Below, piece by piece: positions 35,347 to 43,947 of a stretch of 64,000 nt of DNA. The translations under genes were made by a program, and so were the position numbers. The number at the start of each line of letters is the position of its first letter. Within the stretch, counting starts at the first letter, position 1. The notes below the pieces were generated by a model, which was given only the letters and a program-made list of their open reading frames with translations, made no database searches and had not been told where the DNA came from. Origin of the DNA: Corynebacterium glaucum (lineage in GTDB: Bacteria > Actinomycetota > Actinomycetes > Mycobacteriales > Mycobacteriaceae); assembly GCF_030408855.1 (NCBI RefSeq), contig NZ_CP047358.1, positions 1,798,001 to 1,862,000 on the forward strand, written 5' to 3'.

Positions 35347-35939
35347 CATTTCTTCTGCGCCCGCAGCTCTAATCCATCCAGTGCGATGTCGATGAGGCTT
35401 GACGTTAACTGCTCCCCAGCCAGCGGCAAGGGAGCTCCCGCAGGCAGCGGTCGTGTAATCACACCAAGCCCCATGTGAAACTCCAGCGGGTCGAGGTCAG
35501 CAGGACACAGCCGCGCCTTCTTCGCGGGCGCCAGGAGGCGGTCGTAAACGTCCCGGATTTCCGCCATTCGGCTTTCAACCAATTGCCCCCGGCGCGAAAG
35601 TGTCTCGGGGTTCTGCATCGTGTCGGTGATAATCGCCTGCGCAACTACCGCGGGCTGCAGGTTGCCAATCTCATGGACTGCGCCGCGCCAGGCCGACCTG
35701 GCATCGCTGCCAAACTCCCCCAGGTGCCTCTCGACGATCTCGTTAATGTCGGCCGCAGCCTGCGCACCGATGGCGTCAAGAAGCTCAATGCGTTCGGGGA
35801 AATGACGCGAGGCCGTAGCAACCCCCACCGAGGCGGCTTTGGCGATGGTGCGCAGCGAGACGCCGGGGCCTTCGTCGATAAGCAATTGGCGAGCTGCGGC
35901 CACGATGGCCTCGCGATTGTCGGCTGCATCTTGTCTCAT
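35346..35939 (-). CDS. TetR-family transcriptional regulator
   Basis: A 197-residue TetR protein. The helix-turn-helix is in the N-terminus (REAIVAAARQLLIDEGPG, then LRTIAKAASVGVATASRHFP). The C-terminal ligand domain is not assignable. Start ATG 35939 is taken because TAGAGT lies exactly 7 nt upstream (leaderless). A 50-bp near-perfect palindrome between this gene and the divergent membrane protein is the obvious binding site, so it likely represses both. An exact GCTTATCGACG word lies inside the gene at 35873. Confidence 0.9.
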   Translation of the reverse strand: MRQDAADNREAIVAAARQLLIDEGPGVSLRTIAKAASVGVATASRHFPERIELLDAIGAQAAADINEIVERHLGEFGSDARSAWRGAVHEIGNLQPAVVAQAIITDTMQNPETLSRRGQLVESRMAEIRDVYDRLLAPAKKARLCPADLDPLEFHMGLGVITRPLPAGAPLPLAGEQLTSSLIDIALDGLELRAQKK

Positions 35940-35954
35940 GCTTGACACTCTACC

Positions 35955-36004
35955 AAGTGGAACACTATGTTCTACTTACGTAAGTAAAACATACCGTTCC
36001 ACTT
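35955..36004. promoter_or_regulatory. 50-bp near-perfect palindrome: double TetR operator
   Basis: Two half-operators, AAGTGGAAC-N5-GTTCTACTT and AAGTAAAAC-N5-GTTCCACTT, flank a central perfect TACTTACGTAAGTA. The whole 50 bp is almost its own reverse complement, centred between 35979 and 35980. It starts just upstream of the TetR -10 box and ends 11 bp before the ATG of the membrane-protein gene, so bound protein would cover both promoters. Confidence 0.88.
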
Positions 36005-36015
36005 AGGAGCTCGTC

Positions 36016-36987
36016 ATGAGTACCGCCACCACCCGTAAACAACCCCCAGCCATAACAAAGGCCATCGGCGCAATCGTCGGAATCCCCATCGCAATCGGCC
36101 TGATGCTGTTCGCCTTCCTGGCACCGAACTTCGCTTCCGGGCCGGAAGGCGTACCCATCGCTATTGCCGCACCCGAACCAATGGTCACGCAGCTCACCCA
36201 AAACCTCGGCGAGGATGGCCCCGACATCACCGTCTACGACTCAGATGCTGACGTCGTCTCTGCGGTCGAACACCGCGAAGCCGTCGGCGGCATGGTCATC
36301 ACCCCGGCCGGCGCAACGGTGTACACCGCCTCCGGCAACGGCGCGCCGTACACCCAGATGATGGAAGGCATGGCCGCACGGCTAGAGGCCCAGGGCATGG
36401 AAGTCGCCCGGGAAGACTTGGCACCTACCTCAAGCGAGGACCCGCAGGCCTCCGGACTCGCAGTGCTCGGCCTGCCGCTGGCGTTCGGCGGCATCATTTC
36501 CGCAGCTGTCGCCACCTTCGCGTTCCGCGGCAATAAATGGGCAAAGCTGGGAGTGCTTGTCGGCATCGCCGCACTCGGCTCCCTCGTGGCAACGTGGATG
36601 CTGCATTCCGTCTACGGCACTCTCACCGGTAGCTTCGGGATGGAGTGGCTCGCAGTCTCGCTGGGCATTCTCGCTACCTCACTGCTGACCACGGGTCTCG
36701 CGGCCATCATCGGCACTGCAGGTGTGGCGATCGGTGCGATCCTGACCATCTTCGTCGCCAACCCTCTCTCCGGCTTAGCTACCGGCCCATGGCTCTTGCC
36801 GGCCGGCTGGTCGACGCTGGGCCAATGGATGCCCATCGGCGCGACCGGACACCTCGTACGCTCCCTCTCCTTCTTCGACGGCCTCGGCGCCCAGCAAGCT
36901 TGGTGGGTGCTCGCCATCTGGATCGTGGCAGGCTTCGCGCTACTCCTGCTGGATCGCTCCAAGCGCGCAGCTCAAGTCGAGGGCTAA
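36016..36987 (+). CDS. Membrane protein of the YhgE/Pip-ABC-2 permease type
   Basis: A 323-residue protein: one N-terminal helix (about 18-38), an extracytoplasmic domain of about 110 residues (ITVYDSDADVVSAVEHREAVGGMVI), then five helices from about 155 to 315. This is the plan of ABC-2-type/YhgE-Pip export permeases, but no ATPase gene is adjacent. AGGAGCTCGTC precedes the ATG. Control by the divergent TetR regulator is inferred; such pairs often export a toxic or signalling compound. Confidence 0.75.
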   Translation: MSTATTRKQPPAITKAIGAIVGIPIAIGLMLFAFLAPNFASGPEGVPIAIAAPEPMVTQLTQNLGEDGPDITVYDSDADVVSAVEHREAVGGMVITPAGATVYTASGNGAPYTQMMEGMAARLEAQGMEVAREDLAPTSSEDPQASGLAVLGLPLAFGGIISAAVATFAFRGNKWAKLGVLVGIAALGSLVATWMLHSVYGTLTGSFGMEWLAVSLGILATSLLTTGLAAIIGTAGVAIGAILTIFVANPLSGLATGPWLLPAGWSTLGQWMPIGATGHLVRSLSFFDGLGAQQAWWVLAIWIVAGFALLLLDRSKRAAQVEG

Positions 36988-36990
36988 AAA

Positions 36991-37001
36991 GCTTATCGAC
37001 G
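36991..37001 (+). repeat. GCTTATCGACG word at a terminator (representative of 11 copies)
   Basis: Exact copies, strand in brackets: 2883(-), 5574(-), 15077(+), 17481(-), 17771(+), 20277(+), 27485(+), 34031(+), 35873(-), 36991(+), 63498(-). Copies lacking only the first G: 50706(+), 57622(-). One-mismatch relatives include 791, 5515, 6849, 10132, 26103, 31022, 51592 and 53617. Confidence 0.9.
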
Positions 37002-37035
37002 CCCCGTTGGACCCACATTCCAACGCGGGCGTCTT
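36998..37035 (+). terminator. Terminator of the TetR-controlled gene (repeat copy T3)
   Basis: CGCCCCGTTGG/CCAACGCGGGCG stem with loop ACCCACATT and GTCTTTC after it. Preceded by GCTTATCGACG as in copy T1. Confidence 0.88.
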
Positions 37036-37124
37036 TCACTATTGGCGCTAGCTGAAACGCTCCCCTCACATCGTGCGATACCCTGACTGAGAGCCTCATC
37101 ACATCGCACTCTAAGGAGCTACCA

Positions 37125-37574
37125 ATGAACACCATCAAGCGCACCGCATTCACCGCCGCCGCCGCTGCTGCCCTCACCGCCACTTCCTTCAGCGCCCTGC
37201 CCGCCAACGCGCAGCCCATGGATGCCAAACTCTTCACCAACTCCGCGAACACCGTGCGCTGCGAGATCATCACCAACGACGGCAAGACCTTCACCCTCTG
37301 CACCAGCGACATCGGACGCGAGAAACAGCCGGAGTGCAACCCGCCAAACGAGCTCGTCCCGTCCGTGTACATCTACCCGAACGCGATCGACGTTGCGTGC
37401 TGGAACCAAGGCTTCGGTGGTGAACCCGTTGCTCTCAAGCCCTTCCAGATCCAGCGCCACGGTAGCGCCACGGTAATCCCGAGCCCCACTGGCGACCTCT
37501 ACGTCTTCGACTCCTCCAAGTTCACCCTCATTCGCGCAGGCAAGGCCAACAGCGTCATCTTCAGCCTCCGGTAG
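37125..37574 (+). CDS. Small secreted protein of unknown function
   Basis: A 149-residue exported protein. The signal peptide (cleavage near ANAQP) is followed by a beta-rich domain with four cysteines (TVRCEII, FTLCTSD, PECNPPNEL, VACWNQGF). AAGGAG lies 8 nt upstream of the ATG. A tandem, decayed duplicate follows. No function recognised. Confidence 0.78.
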   Translation: MNTIKRTAFTAAAAAALTATSFSALPANAQPMDAKLFTNSANTVRCEIITNDGKTFTLCTSDIGREKQPECNPPNELVPSVYIYPNAIDVACWNQGFGGEPVALKPFQIQRHGSATVIPSPTGDLYVFDSSKFTLIRAGKANSVIFSLR

Positions 37575-37607
37575 ATACGCAGAGCACAAATCGCCGATGA
37601 GCCCGCG

Positions 37608-38026
37608 AGGAACATCTTCAGCCGAACCTCTGCAGCGGTTGCCGCCATCACCGTGACGCCCGTCGCGTTTGCTACTGCACCTGCGGCGGCGCAACAGCTG
37701 AGCAACGCCAGGTTCTACTCCAGCGCCGCTAACATTGTGCGCTGGCGCATCGCCACCGAGGGCGGCAAGACCTACACCATGTGAATGTACCCCACCACAT
37801 GAACTCATCCCGCGCGTTGGAATCGAACCGAACTGGGTAGGTGCCGCCTGCAGGAACCAGGGCTTCGGCATGGAGCCAATCCCACTCAAGCCGCTCCAGA
37901 TTCGTCGCCACGGTAGCGCCACTGTCATCCCCGGCCTTCAGCGGCGATCTTTACGCCTTTGACATCACCAAGCTCGCCATCATCCGCGCAGGCAAAGCCA
38001 CCAGCGTGATCTTCAGCTTCGGGTAG
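37608..38026 (+). pseudogene. Decayed tandem duplicate of the preceding secreted-protein gene
   Basis: The reading RNIFSRTSAAVAAI... aligns with the intact neighbour. The start codon is AGG, an early cysteine has become Trp (VRWRI), a TGA stop follows TYTM, about a dozen codons are deleted, and a later frameshift separates HGSATVIPG from FSGDLYAFDITK. Similarity resumes to the end (IRAGKATSVIFSFG). All of this shows an old tandem duplication now degenerating. Confidence 0.85.
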
Positions 38027-38124
38027 TTCCTCCAGAACCGTCGGCTTCAATGGGCAGGTGCCATTCAGAGAGACCGGTGATTTACTGTAGGTAGTAACCG
38101 AAAGTCAGTACAACCAGAGGAGCG

Positions 38125-39255
38125 ATGTTGACTAAACGAATAGTAGGTGTCTACGGAAACAAACCTAGCTTGCCTTACAGCTTTCCTCTGGCGTTTCCAG
38201 AGAATGCAGGAAACATGATCCACGCCCGAGCACCGTTGCAAATGCTCCCGGACAACGCGGTCGAATTCTTCACCGGAGACTGGCGACTGTTAGCCGACGG
38301 ATCATTCGCGGAGTTTGTGAATAAACGATGCGACGGATTGATCGTGACGATGGCTAACACCATCAGAACCAATGACGAAGACGGATCCCTCTACTCTCGA
38401 TTCCAGAGGATGCTCGAGCAGTACACGGTACCCCTTACTGTGTTTGGCCTGGGTTCGCGCTCCGCAACCGAAGATCTCGACCAAATCTCTCTCACTCCGG
38501 AAGCTGTCGAACTTCTGCAGTATCTGGAAGACCGAGCTGCCCCCATTGGAGTAAGAGGTGAGTTTACAGCCAAACTATTACGGCTTAAGGCCGGAGTAGA
38601 AGACGTCGTGATCACCGGCTGCCCGTCGTTCTACTCGGAACCAGACGCGTTTCAGCGGCTACAAAGGCAATTACGCAATCCCGAACCCGGAGTTACGACC
38701 TTCTCAGGCACCCAATTTAAACGGCATGAGGAACTGACGTGGTTAGTGAACATTGCGAAAAGTGACGGTTACCTCATTGAACCCGTATCGAGATTCCATC
38801 ACCGGGCCCACCTCACCGCAATAAAAGGAAAGCCCTTTGCGGTCCCTCCGCATCTGAGAAAGGTGCCAGCTTCCGAAGTCTCCTCGGCCCAACTAGTTGA
38901 TCTTTTCAAGAATCGTTATCGCCTTTTCCACAACCCCGACGATTGGATTGATTTCAACAAAAAAGTTGTAGCCTTCGGGTTTGGAACAAGGTTCCATGTA
39001 AACATGGCAACCTTGCTAGCCGGGAAGCCTGCACTCTGGGTTACGCACGACAGCAGAACCAGGGAACTAGTCGATTTCCTTAACCTACCCAGCGTTAGCC
39101 TGGCCGAACTCGAAGGCCAGACGCTCAAGGACCTTCCCAACTTGGCTGCATACGACTCAATGTTCGAGCGTCTTGAAGACCGATTTGATAACTGGGCGAA
39201 CTACATGGAGGCACATGACCTCCCTTATCGTCGCCCGGATCTAAAGCTCTCGTAA
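38125..39255 (+). CDS. Polysaccharide pyruvyl transferase-family protein
   Basis: A 376-residue protein of the CsaB/WcaK-like fold. Visible features: MIHARAPLQML, CDGLIVTMANTIR, PIGVRGEFTAKLL (the GVRxxxT motif), ITGCPSFYSE and the late GFGTRFHVNMATLLAGKPALWV (G-R-H motif). Such enzymes add ketal-pyruvate to surface polysaccharides. GAGGAG precedes the ATG. This gene begins the region of lower GC and surface-glycan genes. Confidence 0.82.
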   Translation: MLTKRIVGVYGNKPSLPYSFPLAFPENAGNMIHARAPLQMLPDNAVEFFTGDWRLLADGSFAEFVNKRCDGLIVTMANTIRTNDEDGSLYSRFQRMLEQYTVPLTVFGLGSRSATEDLDQISLTPEAVELLQYLEDRAAPIGVRGEFTAKLLRLKAGVEDVVITGCPSFYSEPDAFQRLQRQLRNPEPGVTTFSGTQFKRHEELTWLVNIAKSDGYLIEPVSRFHHRAHLTAIKGKPFAVPPHLRKVPASEVSSAQLVDLFKNRYRLFHNPDDWIDFNKKVVAFGFGTRFHVNMATLLAGKPALWVTHDSRTRELVDFLNLPSVSLAELEGQTLKDLPNLAAYDSMFERLEDRFDNWANYMEAHDLPYRRPDLKLS

Positions 39256-39474
39256 ATCCAAGAAGCTTAATGCGTTGTGTTACCTCCAGCCCAAGGTACC
39301 CAGATGGTGCATCACAGCTCTTAGAACCGATTTGCATTGACCCAGTCCCATAAGTCTGTCGGGTTTCAATGTATCCGAGGTGCGACGCGATCAGGGCCGT
39401 CTAGGCTGACCTCCGCGACCCCACAATGGACATGCGCCGGGAGATGGCACCTTTGACCCAATCGAATCGCTGGA

Positions 39475-40074
39475 TCATGAAACGGATCCTCCTTCTAGGG
39501 AGAGACCCGCTGCGCTGCTCAACATTTGGAATGGTTCAAGCTGGGCTTCGAATGCAGGCAGGATCTTAAGAGTTCTCGCGTCCAACTCTCCAGCTAGAAG
39601 AATTGCGGCCGCGATCAACGGCCTCACATCGCGCTCGCTCGTTCTAAAGAATCCGGTATTGGACGCGACTACAAGGGAAGATGTGGATCTCAGACTCCCG
39701 TTCCACTCAGAAGAATCGAGGCAGACAAGCGAGTTGGGACCGATGTCCCTGATTGAATCGGAAACATGAGTCAGGCCAGTACCCAACGGTAAAGCTTTCG
39801 GATAAAACTCGATCGGCCCAGGAAACATTGCGATTCCTGAGTGCTGGGCTATGAGACTCGCAGTATTGGGGCCGAATTTCTGGGGGACGGTGAACTCTCC
39901 GCCACACCAGGGACCAAAGATCATGTAGAGGGCAAGCGCTTCGAGTTCGGGGTTGACCCTCCAAGGCAAATCATCGAATACCCAACTCTTAGACGGCGGC
40001 TCGGCATCATACTCAGAGAGTTCGACGCTGTACGCCACCTGGCGCAACTTGGTCTTGTGCTTAGTTATCTTCAA
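39475..40074 (-). CDS. Unknown protein of the glycan locus
   Basis: A 199-residue soluble protein that overlaps the end of the upstream glycosyltransferase gene by 14 nt, so it is likely translated with it. It contains PWRVNPELEALALYMIFGPW and PNSLVCLDSSEWNGSL. No family recognised. The preceding 219-bp gap (39256-39474) between this and the pyruvyltransferase holds nothing I can identify. Confidence 0.6.
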   Translation of the reverse strand: MKITKHKTKLRQVAYSVELSEYDAEPPSKSWVFDDLPWRVNPELEALALYMIFGPWCGGEFTVPQKFGPNTASLIAQHSGIAMFPGPIEFYPKALPLGTGLTHVSDSIRDIGPNSLVCLDSSEWNGSLRSTSSLVVASNTGFFRTSERDVRPLIAAAILLAGELDARTLKILPAFEAQLEPFQMLSSAAGLSLEGGSVS

Positions 40075-42118
40075 CGTTCTCTTCCCAAAACTCGTTGCCG
40101 AAGATCAACCACTCTCGATCTTCCGCAAGCAGACTGCCAACTTGATCTCCCTGGCAAATTCTCACTTCCCATGGAAGCGATTCAAGGGAGGAGCTTTCCT
40201 TTCGACGCATGAGGACAAAATGGTTGTCTAGTCCGTGCGACTTCATGACGGAATCAGCACAATCCAGAATCACCCGAATTTGCGCCGCGATTTCGTTCGG
40301 CGCTGCCGCCGTCGCTTCATCCCCAATAACGGTGTAATTCAGCCCATGCTTGCGGGCCCTGACCATGTCGTCAAAGCTCGCGCGCTTGAGGATCTGTACA
40401 GGGACATCCGGGGCCTCGTCGAGGCCAGTGGAGATTGTGGCGACAACCAAATCGCCCTCCCAACCTGATCGGGGTAAGTCCAGATCGTGGCCGGACGAGA
40501 GAAGAAGATTGCGTTGGGCTAGGTGATCGGGGAGAAACAGTCGCGCTTCCTCCAGCATTGCTTCGCGGGATGGAGTTTGTGGATATTCTCCTGTGTCTTT
40601 AGCAGATTTAGTGATCTCCTCTATCGCATTGGGGTCCAGACGCCATTGGATAAACCTCAGGGCAGAGTTGGCGTTAGATAGCTGACGATCCAAATCCAGA
40701 ACTGTCACTTGTCGACTGTGCATGCGCCTAAGGGTTACGACCTCACCAATGTGGCTCAGTTTCGCGCCCGATCTGAGGAGGCGGAGCATGAAGTTATTGT
40801 CCACCCCGCTGGTTAAAGTCTCGTCGTATTTCAGTCGCTGAACAACTTCGGTTCGGATGAGCCAAGTACTATGTCCCGGTGCTGACCCCCTCTCCATCGC
40901 GGTTTCGATAGATGGAACCTTGGAGACAATCAGTGCAAGCTCCCCGGTTTGGTCGTCGAAATTGACAAAGGACCCAACGTTTCCAACAAAGCCTGGCTGG
41001 ATGCCGGCAACCTGCCGCTCGAGACGCCGCGGGTGCATGAGATCATCATCATCGAGCACGGCCGTGTATAGACCTTTACTCAATTCCGCAGCTCGATTTC
41101 GAGCTGCGGAAATCCCCGCTTTCTCTTGCCAGTGGTACTTGATCCTCGGGTCAGCGAAAGACTCCAGCACTTCTCTGGTATTGTCATCGCCCCCGTCGTC
41201 GACTACGACGATTTCGAAATCCTGCATCGTCTGGGCCAGCACCGATTTGATCGAATCACCTATCAAGGTGGCGCGGTTATGGGTGCAGATCGCCACGGTT
41301 ACTAGCGGAGGCGCATCCGCAGGACGGTGAGTCCAGTCGAGATAGTTTCTTACGAACGATCGATCGTTGTACACGATTTCGCGATTTCTTTGAACTACCT
41401 CGCGGCTTTCTTCATCTCGATCAACTGCTTCGCGCGTTGAAGGATGCCACATGTGATACATGCGCACCTTAGGGTCGTTGACCCACACAGTTGGGTATCC
41501 AGCTCGGCGAGCTCGTTGCGCAAAATCCAAGTCCTCACCCCCGTAGGTGTGGAAGCGTTCGTCGAAGCCCCGGATTTCAAAGAATCCCCTTCGCGAAATT
41601 GCCATCATGCCGCCCATACCCCAACGAGGGCGCAGCCTAGCTACTTGCTCTAATTCGTCCCACGAGCCCGGATGAGCTTCGACCCATTCGTCGTCGAATC
41701 CTCTCGGAAGATCGCGGCATTGCAGAAAGTATGCGGCACCCTTGTCCCCTTTTGAAATCTCTACAATCTTTTCGAATGAGCCCGGCGAGAACAACATATC
41801 TGCATCAGTGGAGACCAAAAGCTCACCTTGGCTGATCTCAAATCCCGCGTTCAACGCCCTCGATCTAGACCACACCTCCGAACCGTGTGTGTAAACGTAT
41901 TGACACCCAAGGTCGTCGGCAAGGTTCTTATTTTGCTCAGGATCGATTGAACCGTAATCGGAGATTATGACCTCCCCCGTGCAATTCCCGAGCGCCTCTT
42001 GAATCGACGTAACAGCCAACCGGATACGCCGCAGACCCCAATCGCGGAAACCGATTACTACAGAAACGTCTGGTCTAAGCGAAAGACTCTCTACCCCCGA
42101 GCTGGTGCCAAGCGCCAT
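40061..42118 (-). CDS. Two-domain glycosyltransferase (GT2 + GT2)
   Basis: A 685-residue protein with two GT-A domains. Domain 1 (about 15-260) has VSVVIGFRDWG, the acidic DxD-like STDADML, and a chondroitin-polymerase-like GGEDLDFAQRARRAGY. Domain 2 (about 270-510) starts VTVAICTHNRATLIGDSIKS and has VVVDDGGDD and LDDDDLMHP. The C-terminal 170 residues are unassigned. Tandem GT2 proteins often build alternating-sugar chains. It starts at the TAATG junction with the 125-residue gene. Confidence 0.85.
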   Translation of the reverse strand: MALGTSSGVESLSLRPDVSVVIGFRDWGLRRIRLAVTSIQEALGNCTGEVIISDYGSIDPEQNKNLADDLGCQYVYTHGSEVWSRSRALNAGFEISQGELLVSTDADMLFSPGSFEKIVEISKGDKGAAYFLQCRDLPRGFDDEWVEAHPGSWDELEQVARLRPRWGMGGMMAISRRGFFEIRGFDERFHTYGGEDLDFAQRARRAGYPTVWVNDPKVRMYHMWHPSTREAVDRDEESREVVQRNREIVYNDRSFVRNYLDWTHRPADAPPLVTVAICTHNRATLIGDSIKSVLAQTMQDFEIVVVDDGGDDNTREVLESFADPRIKYHWQEKAGISAARNRAAELSKGLYTAVLDDDDLMHPRRLERQVAGIQPGFVGNVGSFVNFDDQTGELALIVSKVPSIETAMERGSAPGHSTWLIRTEVVQRLKYDETLTSGVDNNFMLRLLRSGAKLSHIGEVVTLRRMHSRQVTVLDLDRQLSNANSALRFIQWRLDPNAIEEITKSAKDTGEYPQTPSREAMLEEARLFLPDHLAQRNLLLSSGHDLDLPRSGWEGDLVVATISTGLDEAPDVPVQILKRASFDDMVRARKHGLNYTVIGDEATAAAPNEIAAQIRVILDCADSVMKSHGLDNHFVLMRRKESSSLESLPWEVRICQGDQVGSLLAEDREWLIFGNEFWEENVEDN

Positions 42119-42495
42119 TATTGTGCCACCCCTTCAAGAGCCAGTTTTCCAAAGTGCTTCCAAGGAGCCTCGATCTGAAGACCCAAGGATTCGAGTTGCG
42201 CTCCGTCACTTTCGACATGCCACGGAACAGCGTGAACTGTTAGGGATCCCTCGCTTGCCGGAAGTCGGAAAAACGAAGTGCGAGCTACTGCAGCTTGTTG
42301 TTGAGGGCTATAGAGGAAGAGTGAATCCAAGTTTTTCGAATACGAGACTCTAAGCAAATCAGCGGTCTCGGGAGCTGCTTCCACTCCTGCGAACTGGAAT
42401 TTGAGCACGTAATCCCTGAAATTCAACGGACCCCGGGACCGGACAATGAGTCTCGCAGGGACATCTGAAACGGGCAGGTTGAATCGCCAAATCAC
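42118..42495 (-). CDS. Unknown beta-rich protein ahead of the GT2+GT2 gene
   Basis: A 125-residue protein (MIWRFNLPVSDVPARLIV start) with strand-like alternation, ending at a TAATG overlap with the GT2+GT2 start. It may be a carbohydrate-binding or accessory beta domain, split from a larger protein. No family recognised. Confidence 0.55.
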   Translation of the reverse strand: MIWRFNLPVSDVPARLIVRSRGPLNFRDYVLKFQFAGVEAAPETADLLRVSYSKNLDSLFLYSPQQQAAVARTSFFRLPASEGSLTVHAVPWHVESDGAQLESLGLQIEAPWKHFGKLALEGVAQ

Positions 42496-42603
42496 AGATC
42501 AGAATCTACCAATTCGCAGGACGTTTGTAGAGATCTCTAATGGCGTTTCATTCTCGTTAATCAACGCAATATGCGCACCAGGACTCTATGACGTGCCGCA
42601 GGG

Positions 42604-42631
42604 TTGATTGTTCAAGCAGTGGCGTTAGAAT
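42604..42631 (+). promoter_or_regulatory. Promoter of wecC
   Basis: TTGATT (-35) and TAGAAT (-10), 16 bp apart, giving a leader of about 32 nt before ATG 42670. Confidence 0.5.
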
Positions 42632-42669
42632 TTACCGCATCCATTCAATCGTTCTGAAAGACCATATTT

Positions 42670-43923
42670 ATGAGTGCACACGTCGCGTTTGTAGGCCTCG
42701 GCTACATCGGATTGCCAACAGCAGTTGTAATGGCCAACAGTGGCCTCGAAGTGACAGGTGTAGATGTCGATCCCACCAAGGTTGATTCGATCAACCGCGG
42801 TGAAGTCACCATCGTCGAGCCCGGCCTGGAGGAGGAGCTCAAGTCCGCCCTCGACAGTGGCCGGTTCCGAGCCTCTACCGACATGCCTAAGGCGGATGCC
42901 TACATCATCGCCGTACCTACCCCGTTCACCGAGGGTTACGACGTTGACATGCGCTTCATCTACTCGGCAGCGGAGGCAATCGCACCTCAGCTCGAAGGCG
43001 AAGAATTGATCATCCTCGAGTCCACCTCTCCCCCACGCACGACAGAACGCATGGCGCAGCGAATCCTGCAACTCCGCCCGGAGTTCCACGCCGACGGTTC
43101 CGAGGGCGCCGGAGCTACGCTCTATTTCGCACACTGCCCCGAGCGCATCCTCCCAGGAAAAGCAATGGAAGAGCTGCATACCAACGACCGCATCATCGGC
43201 GGCATGTCGCCTGAGGCCACCCGCCGCGCTACCGACATCTACGCCAGCTTTTGTCGCGGAGAGCTTCTCGCGACCAACGACCGCACCGCCGAGATGGCGA
43301 AGCTCACGGAGAACTCGTTCCGCGATGTCAACATCGCTTTCGCCAACGAGTTGTCCTTGATCTGCGATGACCTCGACATCAGCGTCTGGGAACTCATCGA
43401 GCTGGCGAATCATCACCCGCGTGTCAACATTCTCCAGCCGGGCCCAGGCGTCGGTGGCCACTGCATCGCAGTTGACCCGTGGTTCATCGTCTCGACCGCG
43501 CCCAAGACCGCGCGTCTCATCCGCACAGCCCGCGAGGTTAACGACGCGAAGCCAGAGTGGGTGCTGGAGAAGATCGACCAAGCAGTGAAGAAGCACGGCG
43601 AAGACGCAACCATCGCACTCCTTGGTCTTGCTTTCAAGCCGAACATCGACGACCTGCGCGAGTCACCGGCATTGGAGATCGCCGAGCGAGTGGCCCAGAG
43701 CTACCCCTCTGCCCAGATCCTCGCCGTCGAGCCCAACATCGCTGAGCTCCCCTCGGAGTTAACTAACTACCCGAACGTTCGGCTAAACAATTACTCCGAT
43801 TCCCTAGAAGCATCTGACCTTGTTGTGCTCCTAGTCGATCACGACGAGTTTCAGAGTTACGATCCTACGCTGACCGCTAACTCCCTGGTCATTGACACCA
43901 GGGGGCAATGGCGCAGTCTCTAG
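42670..43923 (+). CDS. wecC: UDP-N-acetyl-D-mannosamine dehydrogenase
   Basis: A 417-residue nucleotide-sugar dehydrogenase. The NAD-binding start is VAFVGLGYIGLPTA, the catalytic cysteine is in GPGVGGHCIAVDPWFIV, and CPERILPG and ENSFRDVNIAFANEL are family motifs; the WFIV ending of the active-site motif points to the ManNAc rather than the glucose enzyme. It oxidises UDP-ManNAc to UDP-ManNAcA. Its partner wecB lies 16 kb to the right. It is transcribed alone, its terminator overlapping the stop. Confidence 0.9.
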   Translation: MSAHVAFVGLGYIGLPTAVVMANSGLEVTGVDVDPTKVDSINRGEVTIVEPGLEEELKSALDSGRFRASTDMPKADAYIIAVPTPFTEGYDVDMRFIYSAAEAIAPQLEGEELIILESTSPPRTTERMAQRILQLRPEFHADGSEGAGATLYFAHCPERILPGKAMEELHTNDRIIGGMSPEATRRATDIYASFCRGELLATNDRTAEMAKLTENSFRDVNIAFANELSLICDDLDISVWELIELANHHPRVNILQPGPGVGGHCIAVDPWFIVSTAPKTARLIRTAREVNDAKPEWVLEKIDQAVKKHGEDATIALLGLAFKPNIDDLRESPALEIAERVAQSYPSAQILAVEPNIAELPSELTNYPNVRLNNYSDSLEASDLVVLLVDHDEFQSYDPTLTANSLVIDTRGQWRSL

Positions 43924-43938
43924 GGAGCAGACTGCGCC
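43910..43938. terminator. Hairpin across the wecC stop codon
   Basis: GGCGCAGTCT and AGACTGCGCC form a perfect 10-bp stem; the stop codon TAG lies in the 9-nt loop. The next gene is convergent and ends 10 bp further on, so the hairpin may serve both. There is no T-run. Confidence 0.6.
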
Positions 43939-43947
43939 GCCTAAGCG

